From CANMIH01 sp049116335 (GTDB lineage: Bacteria; Pseudomonadota; Alphaproteobacteria; Rhodobacterales; Rhodobacteraceae): 64,000 bases of DNA. Below the pieces are notes generated by a model, which saw nothing but the letters and a program-made list of their open reading frames with translations, was not told the DNA's origin and ran no database searches. How positions within the stretch are numbered: the first letter of the stretch is position 1; every line of letters begins with the position of its first letter. The position numbers and the translations under genes are program-made. Location of the stretch: assembly GCA_049116335.1 (NCBI GenBank), contig JAGDYZ010000021.1:156225-220224 (forward strand), given 5' to 3'. This document shows, piece by piece, positions 8,168 to 16,229 of this stretch.

Positions 8168-8902
8168 ATGTCTGAGACCACACGGAAAGTTTTGCGCCTA
8201 AGCGGCAGCGATGTGAAACCCTTCCTGCAGGGGCTGGTGACCAATGATGTCGACGGTCTTACACACCGCATGGTCTATACCGCGCTTCTTACCCCTCAAG
8301 GAAAGTACCGCGCAGATTTCTTTCTGATTCCCGATGCGGACGATGTGCTTTTGGACGTGACCGCGGAACTGGCGCCCGGTTTGGTTCAGGCGTTGAGCAT
8401 GTATAAACTGCGCTCGGATGTAACGATCAGCGAAACAGACATCACTGTTTCCCGTGGCCTCGGTGAGACGCCCGAGGGTGCCTTTGCCGATCCCCGCCAC
8501 CCTACGTTGGGATGGAGGGGCTATGCAGGCCAGCCTGATCAAGATGTGGATTGGGATGCGCTACGCGTGGCCAGCTGCATTCCCGAAGGCGGCATCGAAC
8601 TTGGCGCGGACAGCTTTATCCTCGAAGTTGGGTTTGAACGTCTGAATGGCGTAGACTTCAAAAAGGGATGTTATGTTGGTCAGGAAGTGACCGCACGCAT
8701 GAAGCATAAGACAGAGCTGCGCAAAGGCCTGACCCTTGTCGGCATCGACGGCGCAACGACACCCGGCACCGAGATCACGCGGGATGGGAAAACAGTTGGT
8801 CAGGTCTTCACCCAATCTGAGGGCCGAGCCATTGCCTACGTTCGTTTCGATCGCCTAGGCGAAGACATGCAGGCCGGAGAGGCCCGCATTCATACGCTTT
8901 GA
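8168..8902 (+). CDS. ygfZ: Folate-binding tRNA-modification/Fe-S protein YgfZ
   Basis: This 244-residue member of the GcvT-like YgfZ/IBA57 family contains the defining motif Lys-Gly-Cys-Tyr-Val-Gly-Gln-Glu (166-173) with its essential cysteine, followed by Thr-Ala-Arg. The N-terminal segment reads Phe-Leu-Gln-Gly-Leu-Val-Thr-Asn-Asp-Val, as in other YgfZ proteins. YgfZ binds tetrahydrofolate and supports assembly or repair of certain Fe-S enzymes, including the tRNA methylthiotransferase MiaB. It is divergent from the glycosyltransferase gene, with about 60 bp for both promoters. Confidence 0.9.
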   Translation: MSETTRKVLRLSGSDVKPFLQGLVTNDVDGLTHRMVYTALLTPQGKYRADFFLIPDADDVLLDVTAELAPGLVQALSMYKLRSDVTISETDITVSRGLGETPEGAFADPRHPTLGWRGYAGQPDQDVDWDALRVASCIPEGGIELGADSFILEVGFERLNGVDFKKGCYVGQEVTARMKHKTELRKGLTLVGIDGATTPGTEITRDGKTVGQVFTQSEGRAIAYVRFDRLGEDMQAGEARIHTL

Positions 8903-8911
8903 AGGTGACGA

Positions 8912-8933
8912 CGGGCGGGAATATCCCCGCCCC
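8912..8933. terminator. GC-rich hairpin between convergent genes
   Basis: A 7-bp GC stem (GGGCGGG / CCCGCCC) sits between the stop codons of ygfZ and the convergent acetyltransferase gene, 10 bp after the ygfZ stop. There is no clear T-run, so it may be a weak bidirectional terminator. Confidence 0.4.
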
Positions 8934-8941
8934 GCACCATT

Positions 8942-9406
8942 TTACACATTGGCTTTTGCACTGATCACCAATGACGCCGTGCCACCGAGCCGCTCATAGG
9001 CAAGCCCCGCCTCCGGGTTGGAGGCATGCCAAGTGACAATCCAATCCGGGATACCAAGCCGATGCATGTCCGCCTCCATAGCGGCGACCAACCTGCGGCC
9101 GAGAGCCTTTCCGCGATGTGTCGGGGCCACATAGAGGTGGTCGATCCGCATCCTGTTGTGGCCGCGACGCAGGGCGTCTTGCGCGCGCTGTTCAGGTAAC
9201 GCGAGAAGATAAGCCACGAGCCCCCAACCGCCCTCGACCGCATAAATCGTCGCGCCTTTGGCATAGGCCTCTTCGAGATGTGTGATGTACTCCGAATCTT
9301 CCCCTTCAGCATGATACATCTGCGGTGCCACGCTCACGTGGAAGAAGTGAAGTGCGCGAAACAGCGGTAACACCTCTGATGGATGCGGATTTTTGATGAT
9401 GTCCAT
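8942..9406 (-). CDS. GNAT-family N-acetyltransferase
   Basis: This 154-residue GNAT-fold protein has the acetyl-CoA binding motif A region near residues 92-115: Ile-Asp-His-Leu-Tyr-Val-Ala-Pro-Thr-His-Arg-Gly-Lys-Ala-Leu-Gly-Arg-Arg-Leu, i.e. the R/Q-x-x-G-x-G/A signature. A typical C-terminal segment (Ala-Tyr-Glu-Arg-Leu-Gly) follows. The substrate is unknown. Its Shine-Dalgarno (AGGAGG) is part of the hairpin that terminates the upstream efp gene, so terminator folding and translation initiation may interfere. Confidence 0.8.
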   Translation of the reverse strand: MDIIKNPHPSEVLPLFRALHFFHVSVAPQMYHAEGEDSEYITHLEEAYAKGATIYAVEGGWGLVAYLLALPEQRAQDALRRGHNRMRIDHLYVAPTHRGKALGRRLVAAMEADMHRLGIPDWIVTWHASNPEAGLAYERLGGTASLVISAKANV

Positions 9407-9407
9407 A

Positions 9408-9446
9408 AAAAAGACCTCCTGGCTTTGCGCCGGAGGCCTTTTCGTT
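9408..9446 (-). terminator. Rho-independent terminator of efp
   Basis: Reading the minus strand after the efp stop, GGCCTCC and GGAGGTC form a stem with one mismatch, ending in a run of six T. The distal arm and T-run continue directly into the ATG at 9406 of the acetyltransferase gene. Confidence 0.75.
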
Positions 9447-9496
9447 TCAATCCCTGTCCCCCGGCAATTCGGGGGATATGCGCGCGGGCCCCGAGG

Positions 9497-10060
9497 TCAG
9501 GCGCGCTCGGAATAGCTCATGGTTTCAGTGTTCACGATGATCTTCTCACCCTGCGCCACAAAAGGCGGCACCGAGATACGAACCCCATTGTCGAGAACAG
9601 CCGGTTTGAACGAGTTTGCCGCGGTCTGACCTTTGACCACTGGCTCGGTCTCAACGATTTCGCAGGTCACTTTCTGCGGCACGGTCGCGTTCAACGCTTC
9701 TGTGTCATAGAACTCAACAACGATGGTCATGCCGTCCTGCAGAAACGGGCGACGGTCGCCCAACAAATCTGCCATCACTTGAACCTGATCGTAAGTTTCT
9801 GTGTCCATGAAGACCAGCATGCCGTCATCTTCATAAAGGAACTGCATGTCTTTTTGCTCAAGGCGCACACGCTCGACTTTGTCGGCGCTGCGGAAACGTT
9901 CGTTTAGCTTGGACCCGTTCCGCAGGTTTTTCAGTTCAACCTGTGCAAAAGCCCCCCCCTTGCCGGGTTTTACATGGTCCACTTTGACCGCGGCCCAAAG
10001 GCCATCATTGTGCTCAAGCACGTTGCCGGGACGGATCTCGTTGCCATTGATTTTGGGCAT
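9497..10060 (-). CDS. efp: Translation elongation factor P
   Basis: This 187-residue protein begins Met-Pro-Lys-Ile-Asn-Gly-Asn-Glu-Ile-Arg-Pro-Gly. The modified-loop position is a lysine (Val-Lys-Pro-Gly-Lys34-Gly-Gly-Ala-Phe), which in other bacteria is beta-lysylated by EpmA. The three beta-barrel domains of EF-P are complete and the length is normal. EF-P relieves ribosome stalling at polyproline. The frame is open to 10132, but the Met at 10060 matches the family start exactly. Neither epmA nor epmB is in the window. Confidence 0.97.
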   Translation of the reverse strand: MPKINGNEIRPGNVLEHNDGLWAAVKVDHVKPGKGGAFAQVELKNLRNGSKLNERFRSADKVERVRLEQKDMQFLYEDDGMLVFMDTETYDQVQVMADLLGDRRPFLQDGMTIVVEFYDTEALNATVPQKVTCEIVETEPVVKGQTAANSFKPAVLDNGVRISVPPFVAQGEKIIVNTETMSYSERA

Positions 10061-10278
10061 AGCGGATAACCTCTGTCGAAAGGTTGAGGAAAAGTTAGCG
10101 CCTCCTATATATGGGTGGTCGGCCTCTGGCAAGACAACGATATGTCGTGTTTCTCCTTTGGAAGCTATGCATTAACGGAATGGGTGTTATGCAACTCTGG
10201 GGTACCCGAATCAGATCGAATAGGTCATAACCCTCGTCACGCCGAAAAAGACAAGAGCAATAAATCGAAGGTCCACTC

Positions 10279-10599
10279 ATGAAAGATTTCGTTGACGGCA
10301 CTGCGTTCAATGCAGAGCAGGGAAACCGTGCTCGCAAACTATTTGCCGCAGTCGTGTTGGCTGCGCTTGATGACGCTATTGCCGATGACAAAAAGTATGG
10401 CAATGGCCCGGAACAGATCGCCCGCTGGGCGCGTTCGCGTGATGGCCGTGAAGTCCTGTCATGCTCGGGCATCGACCCAAATGAACGTGTTGTTACTGGC
10501 TTGATGGATTTTGTATCCAAAGGTGTGCGTACATCGGTTGCCCTCTCGCGCGAAGAGAGCGAGCGCCGCAACGCAGCACAGCAGGCAGAAGCCGCATAA
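10279..10599 (+). CDS. Conserved small protein, DUF6280-like
   Basis: This 106-residue, mostly helical, soluble protein has Met-Lys-Asp-Phe-Val-Asp-Gly-Thr-Ala-Phe-Asn at its N-terminus and a charged, Ala-rich C-terminus. It resembles the short DUF6280 proteins conserved in Rhodobacterales next to efp. The function is unknown. It is divergent from efp and followed 40 bp later by a strong terminator, so it is likely a monocistronic, well-expressed gene. Confidence 0.7.
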   Translation: MKDFVDGTAFNAEQGNRARKLFAAVVLAALDDAIADDKKYGNGPEQIARWARSRDGREVLSCSGIDPNERVVTGLMDFVSKGVRTSVALSREESERRNAAQQAEAA

Positions 10600-10639
10600 A
10601 TTTTCCCAACCGCCGCAAAAGTGGCGCTTGGATGTTTTG

Positions 10640-10671
10640 AACGCCCCCTTTCCAAAAGGGGGCGTTTTTTT
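10640..10671 (+). terminator. Strong Rho-independent terminator
   Basis: A stem AACGCCCCC / GGGGGCGTT with a short loop is followed by seven T, 40 bp after the DUF6280-like gene. Confidence 0.9.
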
Positions 10672-10720
10672 ATGGTGCAATCAACTTCCACATGACTTTG
10701 GCTGATCCAATTCATAGGCA

Positions 10721-10754
10721 ATAAAAAACCCGGCATCGCGCCGGGTCTTTTTAA
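10721..10754 (-). terminator. Terminator of the acidic PopZ-like gene
   Basis: The inverted repeat ACCCGGC / GCCGGGT has flanking A and T runs on both sides. On the minus strand it lies 26-59 bp after the stop codon at 10780. The symmetric runs would also stop readthrough from the plus strand. Confidence 0.85.
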
Positions 10755-10779
10755 TTCACGGGTTTTGAAGTGGGATCGG

Positions 10780-11961
10780 TTATTCGAAATCCTGGCTCAT
10801 CAAAACGCGATGGATTTCACGGCGCACCAATTTGCGCACATTGCGCGTGATCCGCTCTCCCAAGACGCCCTGCAATTCCTGACGCACGATATCTGAAACC
10901 ATGCCACGCAGCATCTCTTCGTCGATCACCGAAGTTTCCAGACCGGGCGCTTCGGCCAAAAGATCGGTACGCTCTTCAACAAAGGGTTCAGAGTGGCTTT
11001 GGAACACCGGCTGCGCCAGAGGCTCGTCTGCAAAGCCTTCCGCTTCCTCTACGAATTCCGCCGCCTCTTCTTCGTCCGCGAGAGGTGGCTCTTCAGACAA
11101 GAACACCACATCTGCTACCGCAGCGGCAACATCCGCGTCATCAACTTGGGGGTCTTCGACGGGCTCTTCGGCGACAACGTCCTCAACCGGCTCATCGGCC
11201 TCATCCCAAGAAACGCTCGCCAGCGGGCGGTGCACAAAGGTGGCCCCAGCGGTTGGCTCGACATCGATTTGATCGCCGTCGTAATCGTCCGATTGACGCG
11301 ACACGAGCTTTTCCAATGCCGCGATTTTGCTTTCCAGCGGGGCCGCTTCGTCCCAGGTGTCGGAATTCAGCTCATCACCAGCTACGGCAATGTCGAGACC
11401 ACTGTCCTGTTCAGAGGCATCAAGGGCTTCGTCATTAAAATCGGCATCAAGTTCTTCCAAATCAGACATGTCATCGGCGTCATTCTGATCTTCGAGAACG
11501 CGGGACACTTCCTGCTCAACAAGCTGGCTCAGCAACGCGGATGTATCAAGCTCCACCTCGTCGTCTTCCCGCTCATCTTCGACAAGCGCAACAAACGGCT
11601 CTGGGGTGTCTGAGGTTTCCGGGATCTGGGCTTGGTCGTCGCCTTCGAGATCCGGCACATCTGCAGAGAGATCATCGGCAAAACGCACTTCTGTCAGACG
11701 AGGTACATCCCCATCTGAACCCAAGGTCTCATCTTGAACGGCAGGCGCCGGATTGGTCAGAACAATCGGCCCATTTGCCGGACGCTCTGGTGGCCGGGCC
11801 GCCGATTCGTCGACATTGACCCGCAGAGAGGGCGTCAGCACCAATCGCTCGGTTTTCTTACGCACCGGTGCAGTCGCGGCTGGACGCACTTCCTCGGATA
11901 CGAGTCGCCGTATCGAAGAAAGCACGTCCTCAATTTCAACATTGGTCACAGGATCAGACAT
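10780..11961 (-). CDS. Acidic disordered protein with PopZ-like architecture
   Basis: This 393-residue protein has three parts. A short N-terminal helix reads Ile-Glu-Asp-Val-Leu-Ser-Ser-Ile-Arg-Arg-Leu-Val-Ser-Glu-Glu (about 10-24). A very long, Asp/Glu/Pro-rich, presumably disordered middle follows. The last 50 residues are basic and helical, with Val-Ser-Asp-Ile-Val-Arg-Gln-Glu-Leu-Gln. The N-terminal helix closely resembles the DUF2497/PopZ start (Met-Glu-Glu-Ile-Leu-Ala-Ser-Ile-Arg-Arg-Ile-Ile-Ser-Glu), and the helix-acidic linker-oligomerising helix order is that of the Caulobacter polar organiser PopZ. A role as a polar hub is inference; the C-terminus is not obviously homologous to PopZ. 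Confidence 0.6.
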   Translation of the reverse strand: MSDPVTNVEIEDVLSSIRRLVSEEVRPAATAPVRKKTERLVLTPSLRVNVDESAARPPERPANGPIVLTNPAPAVQDETLGSDGDVPRLTEVRFADDLSADVPDLEGDDQAQIPETSDTPEPFVALVEDEREDDEVELDTSALLSQLVEQEVSRVLEDQNDADDMSDLEELDADFNDEALDASEQDSGLDIAVAGDELNSDTWDEAAPLESKIAALEKLVSRQSDDYDGDQIDVEPTAGATFVHRPLASVSWDEADEPVEDVVAEEPVEDPQVDDADVAAAVADVVFLSEEPPLADEEEAAEFVEEAEGFADEPLAQPVFQSHSEPFVEERTDLLAEAPGLETSVIDEEMLRGMVSDIVRQELQGVLGERITRNVRKLVRREIHRVLMSQDFE

Positions 11962-12031
11962 TGCAGTTCCACTCTCGCCTCACGGGAAGCATAACCGCAG
12001 TGGCCGGTTCAGACAACCGATGCTGAAAAAG

Positions 12032-13459
12032 TTAGTCTTTTCCAAGTGCCTTAAGCACACGGTCAAGCTCTTGCCCTTGCTGGCTGCGCTGCAGAGGCGC
12101 GTCTTTCACAAGGTTGTAGTAGCTCGCCGGGTCATATTTCGGCACGTTCAGACGCAGCGCATCCGCAGTCAACTGACCAACCGACGCCAAAGCCGTGTAG
12201 GCAGCGATGGTTTCGTCCGCCTGCGACGAGATCAGATTCGCACGCGCGTCGAGCAGTTCCTGTTCCGCATCCAACACATCCAGTGTTGTCCGCGCCCCAA
12301 GCTTGGCTTCTTCACGCACACCCCGGAACGCCGTACGCGCGGCCCGAACCTGCGATTCGAACGAGCTGCGGCTTGCCCGCGCCACATCCAGCTGGACATA
12401 GGCCGATCCGACATTCTGCTCGATATTGTGGCGCGTGATGTGCAACCCACCGCGCGCCTGATCCCGCGAGGCATGAGCCTGACGCACCAGCGAGGTCAAA
12501 CGGCCCCCCTGATAAATAGCCCCACCAGCATTCACACCAATGGTGCCACCATGGGTATAGGCCTGGCTGCCGAATGTTTCCGTCACACCATAGGTGCCCC
12601 GAAGCGAAACCGTGGGCTTCTGCGCAGATTCGGCGATCTTGATTCCAAACTCAGCTGCGCTGACCTGATGCTGGACCGCTATCAAATTAGGGTGCTGTGA
12701 AACAGCCAGCGTCTTCGCTTTGCGCACGGTTCCAGGCAGGTAGGGCAATTTGCCCGGCGTCGCCAGATTACCCGGTGCGCGACCAACCGCGTTGCGATAT
12801 TCTTCTTTTGCGGCGACAAGATTACCCTGCGCCCCCGCCAAAGCCGAAACGGCGGCGGCCATGCGGGCCTCTGCCAACGCAACATCGGTGCGGGTCACTT
12901 CACCCACATCAAACCGGTCCCGCGCGGCGCGCACTTCTTGGCGCAGCACGCGGACGTTGTTCTGGCGCAGGGCCACAGTTTCATTTGCCCGACGCACTTC
13001 CATGTAGGCCGTGACCGCGCGCAACAGAACCTGCTGTTCGATCCCTACCAATTGGGCGCGGGTTGCCAATACGGTTTCTTTTGCCGCTTCGATGCGCAGC
13101 AGATTGCCGCCACCTGCGTAAAGCGTCAGCTCTGCAATCAGGTTCAGTGACGCGGTGTCCGTTGACGAGCTGCCAGTGACAAACCCACCCGCCGTTGTAT
13201 TGAACGCGCGCGAGGTGCCGAACTGGTGCTGAACATTTCCCGACCACGAAATCACCGGGCGCAGGGTCGACACGGCCTGGGCCACATCTTCATCTGCGGC
13301 CCGCAGGACAGCGCGGTTCTGGTCAATCAGGCCGCTATGTTTGTAGGCACCTGCCAGGGCATCTGCCAGAGTTTCCGCCCCTGCGGGCAGCGCCATAGCA
13401 ATCGCAACAAGGGCCGTTGCCGTGCCCTGAGTTACGGATTTTCGAATCCTGTTCAACAT
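12032..13459 (-). CDS. tolC: TolC-family outer-membrane efflux protein
   Basis: This 475-residue protein has a Sec signal (basic start, hydrophobic core, cleavage after Ala-Gly-Ala) and two outer-membrane-efflux repeats rich in long amphipathic helices. Repeat landmarks are Asp-Val-Gly-Glu-Val-Thr-Arg-Thr-Asp-Val in the first half and Leu-Gly-Ala-Arg-Thr-Thr-Leu-Asp-Val-Leu-Asp-Ala-Glu in the second. This matches TolC from type I secretion and RND systems, a trimeric outer-membrane channel. The start at 13459 follows a GGGGG-type Shine-Dalgarno; a Met nine codons upstream is open. It lies 33 bp downstream of pcm on the same strand, a common Rhodobacterales pair. Confidence 0.92.
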   Translation of the reverse strand: MLNRIRKSVTQGTATALVAIAMALPAGAETLADALAGAYKHSGLIDQNRAVLRAADEDVAQAVSTLRPVISWSGNVQHQFGTSRAFNTTAGGFVTGSSSTDTASLNLIAELTLYAGGGNLLRIEAAKETVLATRAQLVGIEQQVLLRAVTAYMEVRRANETVALRQNNVRVLRQEVRAARDRFDVGEVTRTDVALAEARMAAAVSALAGAQGNLVAAKEEYRNAVGRAPGNLATPGKLPYLPGTVRKAKTLAVSQHPNLIAVQHQVSAAEFGIKIAESAQKPTVSLRGTYGVTETFGSQAYTHGGTIGVNAGGAIYQGGRLTSLVRQAHASRDQARGGLHITRHNIEQNVGSAYVQLDVARASRSSFESQVRAARTAFRGVREEAKLGARTTLDVLDAEQELLDARANLISSQADETIAAYTALASVGQLTADALRLNVPKYDPASYYNLVKDAPLQRSQQGQELDRVLKALGKD

Positions 13460-13492
13460 ATCTGCCCCCTGCGCATGTTTGCGCATCGTTTC

Positions 13493-14146
13493 TTAGAGTG
13501 CGAATTCTTTCGCTTTTTCAAATCCAGCCAGAAGTGGCGCCGTTCCGTTGAACGCAAACCGCCACATCACATCACCATCCAATTTATGACCGAGACGCAC
13601 AGTTCCAAGAGCCCCATCCATGAAAATACAGACGATCCGGCCACCATCTTTCAGCTGGTCTGTCAGAGTCGCGGGCAATTCTTCCACACCGCCCTGCACC
13701 ACAATCACGTCATATGGCCCATGTGCAGCCGCTCCGGCGGTCAAAGGTCCAACATGCACAACAACATTGTCCGCGTGCGTATCAGACAAGAGGGTCTGCG
13801 CCTCTTCAGCACGCGCTTCATCATCTTCCACCGCAACCACAGCTTCGGCGATATGCGCTATGACCGCAGAGGAATAGCCAAGGCCGGCACCGATATCGAG
13901 CACCAGATCTTTGTTGGTGATATCAAGCGCCTCAATCATCTTGGCAAACACCCGAGGATCAAGCACGACGCGCCCCGCGCCAAGTTCGATATGCTCGCCC
14001 GCATAGGCGGCCTCAATCTTCTCAGCGGGCACAAACGCCTCGCGAGGGACGGTCAACATCGCGTCAATGATCGGGAATTCAGTGACGTCCGAAGGACGCA
14101 CCTGTGTGTCTACCATCATGCGGCGGCGGGTCGAAAAATCAGTCAT
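13493..14146 (-). CDS. Protein-L-isoaspartate O-methyltransferase family protein
   Basis: This 217-residue SAM-dependent methyltransferase has motif I Val-Leu-Asp-Ile-Gly-Ala-Gly-Leu-Gly-Tyr (82-91), an acidic motif II (Val-Ala-Val-Glu-Asp) and the PCMT start (Asp-Thr-Gln-Val-Arg-Pro-Ser-Asp-Val). True PCMTs methylate isoaspartyl residues to start their repair. This alphaproteobacterial branch lacks the classical Gly-Thr-Gly-Ser-Gly-Tyr motif, so its substrate is less certain. It is the first gene of an apparent pcm-tolC pair. Confidence 0.85.
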   Translation of the reverse strand: MTDFSTRRRMMVDTQVRPSDVTEFPIIDAMLTVPREAFVPAEKIEAAYAGEHIELGAGRVVLDPRVFAKMIEALDITNKDLVLDIGAGLGYSSAVIAHIAEAVVAVEDDEARAEEAQTLLSDTHADNVVVHVGPLTAGAAAHGPYDVIVVQGGVEELPATLTDQLKDGGRIVCIFMDGALGTVRLGHKLDGDVMWRFAFNGTAPLLAGFEKAKEFAL

Positions 14147-14571
14147 CCGCTAAACTCTTTCGTTCAGAAGCTTGGCCACCTTGTGCCATAACTCGGACAG
14201 CTCGGCAATGACGGTGACCGTTCATAAGTCAACTTACGTTCAAGTGGTCATTTTTTTTGCCAATGCGTCTAGGACAGCCTCCCGCAAACTCCGCCAGAGG
14301 CCTTAGCAAAGGCCCGGCCTCAGCGAACACCCTATTCAGATGAGCTACCCGACCACAGATCCTGAGATTTGCTTACGGAACGCCCGACGGCACTCAGCAA
14401 TCAGAATGTGGCGCCGAATAAACTCACCAGCAGGTGCATTTTGACCCTTGCGAAGGCGGCCGAACAAAAATAGAAGGCATAACACGCGATGTTCTGGCCC
14501 AAAACAGCGGCCGCCGAGCAACGCAGATAATTTCGCAAAAGCCAGATGGCGCAGCGAAATACACCACGTGG
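14147..14571. other. Non-coding stretch before the tRNA
   Basis: These 425 bp hold no convincing gene. They include a T8 run near 14250 and should contain the pcm promoter and the tRNA-Cys promoter, but no clear -35/-10 pair was identified. Reading frames here and across the tRNA are translations of tRNA sequence. Confidence 0.6.
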
Positions 14572-14645
14572 GGCGAGTTGGCGGAGTGGTGACGCAGCGG
14601 ATTGCAAATCCGTGTACACCGGTTCGATTCCGGTACTCGCCTCCA
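14572..14645 (+). tRNA. tRNA-Cys (GCA)
   Basis: This 74-nt gene has a perfect 7-bp acceptor stem (GGCGAGT / ACTCGCC), discriminator T and an encoded CCA at 14643-14645. The anticodon GCA is at 14604-14606, flanked by T33 and A37, and the T-arm is GGTTCGATTCC. The gene is intact because the 3' part supplied by the inserted element is identical. It is the attachment site for two elements. Confidence 0.96.
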
Positions 14646-14647
14646 TT
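14599..14647. repeat. attL: 49-bp direct repeat in the tRNA-Cys 3' half
   Basis: The 49 bases from the anticodon stem through CCATT are repeated exactly at 58783-58831, 44,184 bp away. The bases just outside differ (C versus T on the left, T versus G on the right), so the identity ends sharply. The repeat covers the anticodon and T arms, the classical target of tyrosine integrases, and the integrase gene starts about 60 bp inside. Confidence 0.93.
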
Positions 14648-14707
14648 TAAAATCAATCACTTAGATCATTCCTTCCCATGCTTGGGCCCTACCGTTTACA
14701 GGGGCGT

Positions 14708-15784
14708 TTACATTTTTGTGTTTTCAGACCGCGATTTGGCCTGATTGAGTTTGCGCAAAACAGCGTCACTTTCGTCCGGGCTAACCTGCGCATAATGCTC
14801 GATAACCTGCGCGGCGTAGCGCACGGACCACCCCATCAGGACCGCAATTTGACGCAAAGACAGGTCCGCATTCAGCAATCTTGTCGCAGCTGTCCCGCGT
14901 GTATCGGACAGAGTCTTCTCACGACCATCGATCCATGGCGGAATCTGTGCTTCGCGCCGCCACTTCGTGATCTGGTTTGATGCCCAACGGGCCGTCAAAG
15001 GCCTCCTCAGCTCGGACACCAGCAGCATTTCCTGATCCTCCGGTGTATCTGAAATCAGTTTCTCAAGGGCTGCAGTGGCTGGTATATACGCGATCTGACC
15101 ACGTTTGCTTGTGCGAAAGCGAAGCCGTTTGCCGTGCGGCGTGTCTTCGAATTGGTCCATCTGAACCTGGACCAGGTCGGCCGCCCGCAGACCGGTTTCA
15201 CATCCCGCCGTCAAAATCCGCTGGACCCATTTGGGCGCATGCTTGTTGAACTGCGCGATATCACCGCTGGTCCAAATGATCTCGGTGCGGTTCGATTGAT
15301 AGAGCTTCTTGAGCTTGTGGCAGTGGTGCTCTTTCAGCTTTCCCTCTTCCACCGCCCAATTCAAAATGCGGGTCGCATGGGTGCCAGCCATGTCATGCTG
15401 CTTGGGTGAATGGAGCCACTTCTTGCGCCAATTGTTCACCTCACCCCGCGAGGCGCGCTCTTCGAACATTGCGACAGGGTCCGCCCCGAACTCCTCGCGA
15501 AAGAGTTCCAGCCACTTTCGGATATCTGCTTTGGAACGCTCGGCCTTGGGCAAAGACGCGCTGGAGAGAAAATCATCAACCAAATAGGTCGTCAGGTTTT
15601 CAGAAGGATTGGAAGGCGTGCCGCACATAGTAAAGGCATGGAAAAATTCGGGCTCTTTGGGGTTTGGCTCCGTCCCTTCCCAGAATTTTGGGCCACCTCG
15701 CCAAGCGTAGAAGTGGTATCGAACACCGGCCACGACTTTCCGCCGAACACGGTGAACCCCTTTTGGAAGATTACTTTTGGGCAC
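14708..15784 (-). CDS. int: Tyrosine integrase of the ICE
   Basis: This protein has 358 residues when started at GTG 15784, inside the end of the excisionase-like gene (14-bp overlap). The catalytic domain shows box I Arg200 (Glu-Thr-Gly-Leu-Arg-Ala-Ala-Asp), the second arginine in Ser-Asp-Thr-Arg-Gly-Thr-Ala (Arg296; Asp replaces the usual His), Gly-Trp (Trp319) and the nucleophile Tyr331 in Glu-His-Tyr-Ala. The Asp-for-His variant is common in alphaproteobacterial integrases. The gene points at the tRNA-Cys, as expected for the enzyme that joins attP to this tRNA. The frame is open to 15976, but that would overlap most of the next gene. Confidence 0.92.
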   Translation of the reverse strand: MPKSNLPKGVHRVRRKVVAGVRYHFYAWRGGPKFWEGTEPNPKEPEFFHAFTMCGTPSNPSENLTTYLVDDFLSSASLPKAERSKADIRKWLELFREEFGADPVAMFEERASRGEVNNWRKKWLHSPKQHDMAGTHATRILNWAVEEGKLKEHHCHKLKKLYQSNRTEIIWTSGDIAQFNKHAPKWVQRILTAGCETGLRAADLVQVQMDQFEDTPHGKRLRFRTSKRGQIAYIPATAALEKLISDTPEDQEMLLVSELRRPLTARWASNQITKWRREAQIPPWIDGREKTLSDTRGTAATRLLNADLSLRQIAVLMGWSVRYAAQVIEHYAQVSPDESDAVLRKLNQAKSRSENTKM

Positions 15785-16028
15785 GGCGAGCCCTCCGTTG
15801 CGTGACAAGGCTCGGCCGCGAATCGGCATCACGCTCCACAGCGTTAATTCCCTGAACAGCATCCAACCGCGCCCGAATGAGCTTCGGATCGTACCAACCC
15901 TTTCGGCCAGGCACCGGAGCGATACCGGTCCGACGACAGAAATCGTAAAACGACGCGCTCGGTTCTCCAAACCCAAACAACAATGCCAGCTCTGGCGTCG
16001 GAATGAGTTGAATTTGGTTTGGGCTCAT
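15771..16028 (-). CDS. Excisionase-like DNA-binding protein
   Basis: This 85-residue basic protein has a winged-HTH core: Pro-Thr-Pro-Glu-Leu-Ala-Leu-Leu-Phe-Gly, then Phe-Tyr-Asp-Phe-Cys-Arg-Arg-Thr-Gly-Ile, then a turn and Gly-Trp-Tyr-Asp. The start at 16028 shares ATGA with the stop of the RHH gene upstream, and its end overlaps the integrase start by 14 bp. The order regulator-xis-int with overlaps argues for one coupled operon and a directionality-factor role. This is inferred from size and position; no exact family is recognised. Confidence 0.65.
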   Translation of the reverse strand: MSPNQIQLIPTPELALLFGFGEPSASFYDFCRRTGIAPVPGRKGWYDPKLIRARLDAVQGINAVERDADSRPSLVTQRRARRAQK

Positions 16029-16186
16029 TTCTCGGCCCCCTCGCCCAATGATTCCTGTCGCGACATAGCGACCCGCAGACAGGACACAACCTGTGCTCCT
16101 TGCGAGCGCAAGTTCCGCACTGCCTCCTCTTCGAGCCAAGCTTTCACGTCCGCTGGCAGGTTAAGTTTGAACTGGGTTGTCTTCAT
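16025..16186 (-). CDS. Arc-like ribbon-helix-helix regulator (53 aa)
   Basis: This 53-residue protein starts Met-Lys-Thr-Thr-Gln-Phe-Lys-Leu-Asn-Leu-Pro-Ala-Asp-Val-Lys, the beta-strand plus Pro plus helix A of Arc/MetJ repressors, followed by a second helix after Arg-Ser-Gln-Gly-Ala-Gln-Val-Val. The stop TGA overlaps the ATG of the next gene. The gene is divergent from another RHH gene (16256), and two palindromes lie between them. It probably autoregulates the xis-int operon. Confidence 0.75.
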   Translation of the reverse strand: MKTTQFKLNLPADVKAWLEEEAVRNLRSQGAQVVSCLRVAMSRQESLGEGAEK

Positions 16187-16204
16187 ATTTACACCTCAAC
16201 AAAA

Positions 16205-16219
16205 GGACATTAAATGTCC
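16205..16219. promoter_or_regulatory. Palindromic operator 1
   Basis: GGACATTAAATGTCC is a perfect 15-bp palindrome 19 bp upstream of the minus-strand RHH start. Its centre is 25 bp from a second, similar palindrome, a spacing that suits cooperative RHH binding. Confidence 0.7.
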
Positions 16220-16229
16220 ATATCATTGA

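Noticed and set aside
10993..11613. 206-aa plus-strand frame opposite the PopZ-like gene
   Set aside because: The minus-strand frame has a start, terminator and PopZ-like ends; the plus frame is an artefact of its biased codons.
14566..14571. tRNA-Cys as disrupted by integration
   Set aside because: The 3' half supplied by the element is identical, and all stems and CCA are intact.
14345..14656. 103-aa minus-strand frame over the tRNA-Cys
   Set aside because: It contains the well-known false peptide Gly-Glu-Tyr-Arg-Asn-Arg-Thr-Gly-Val-His-Gly, the antisense translation of tRNA sequence.
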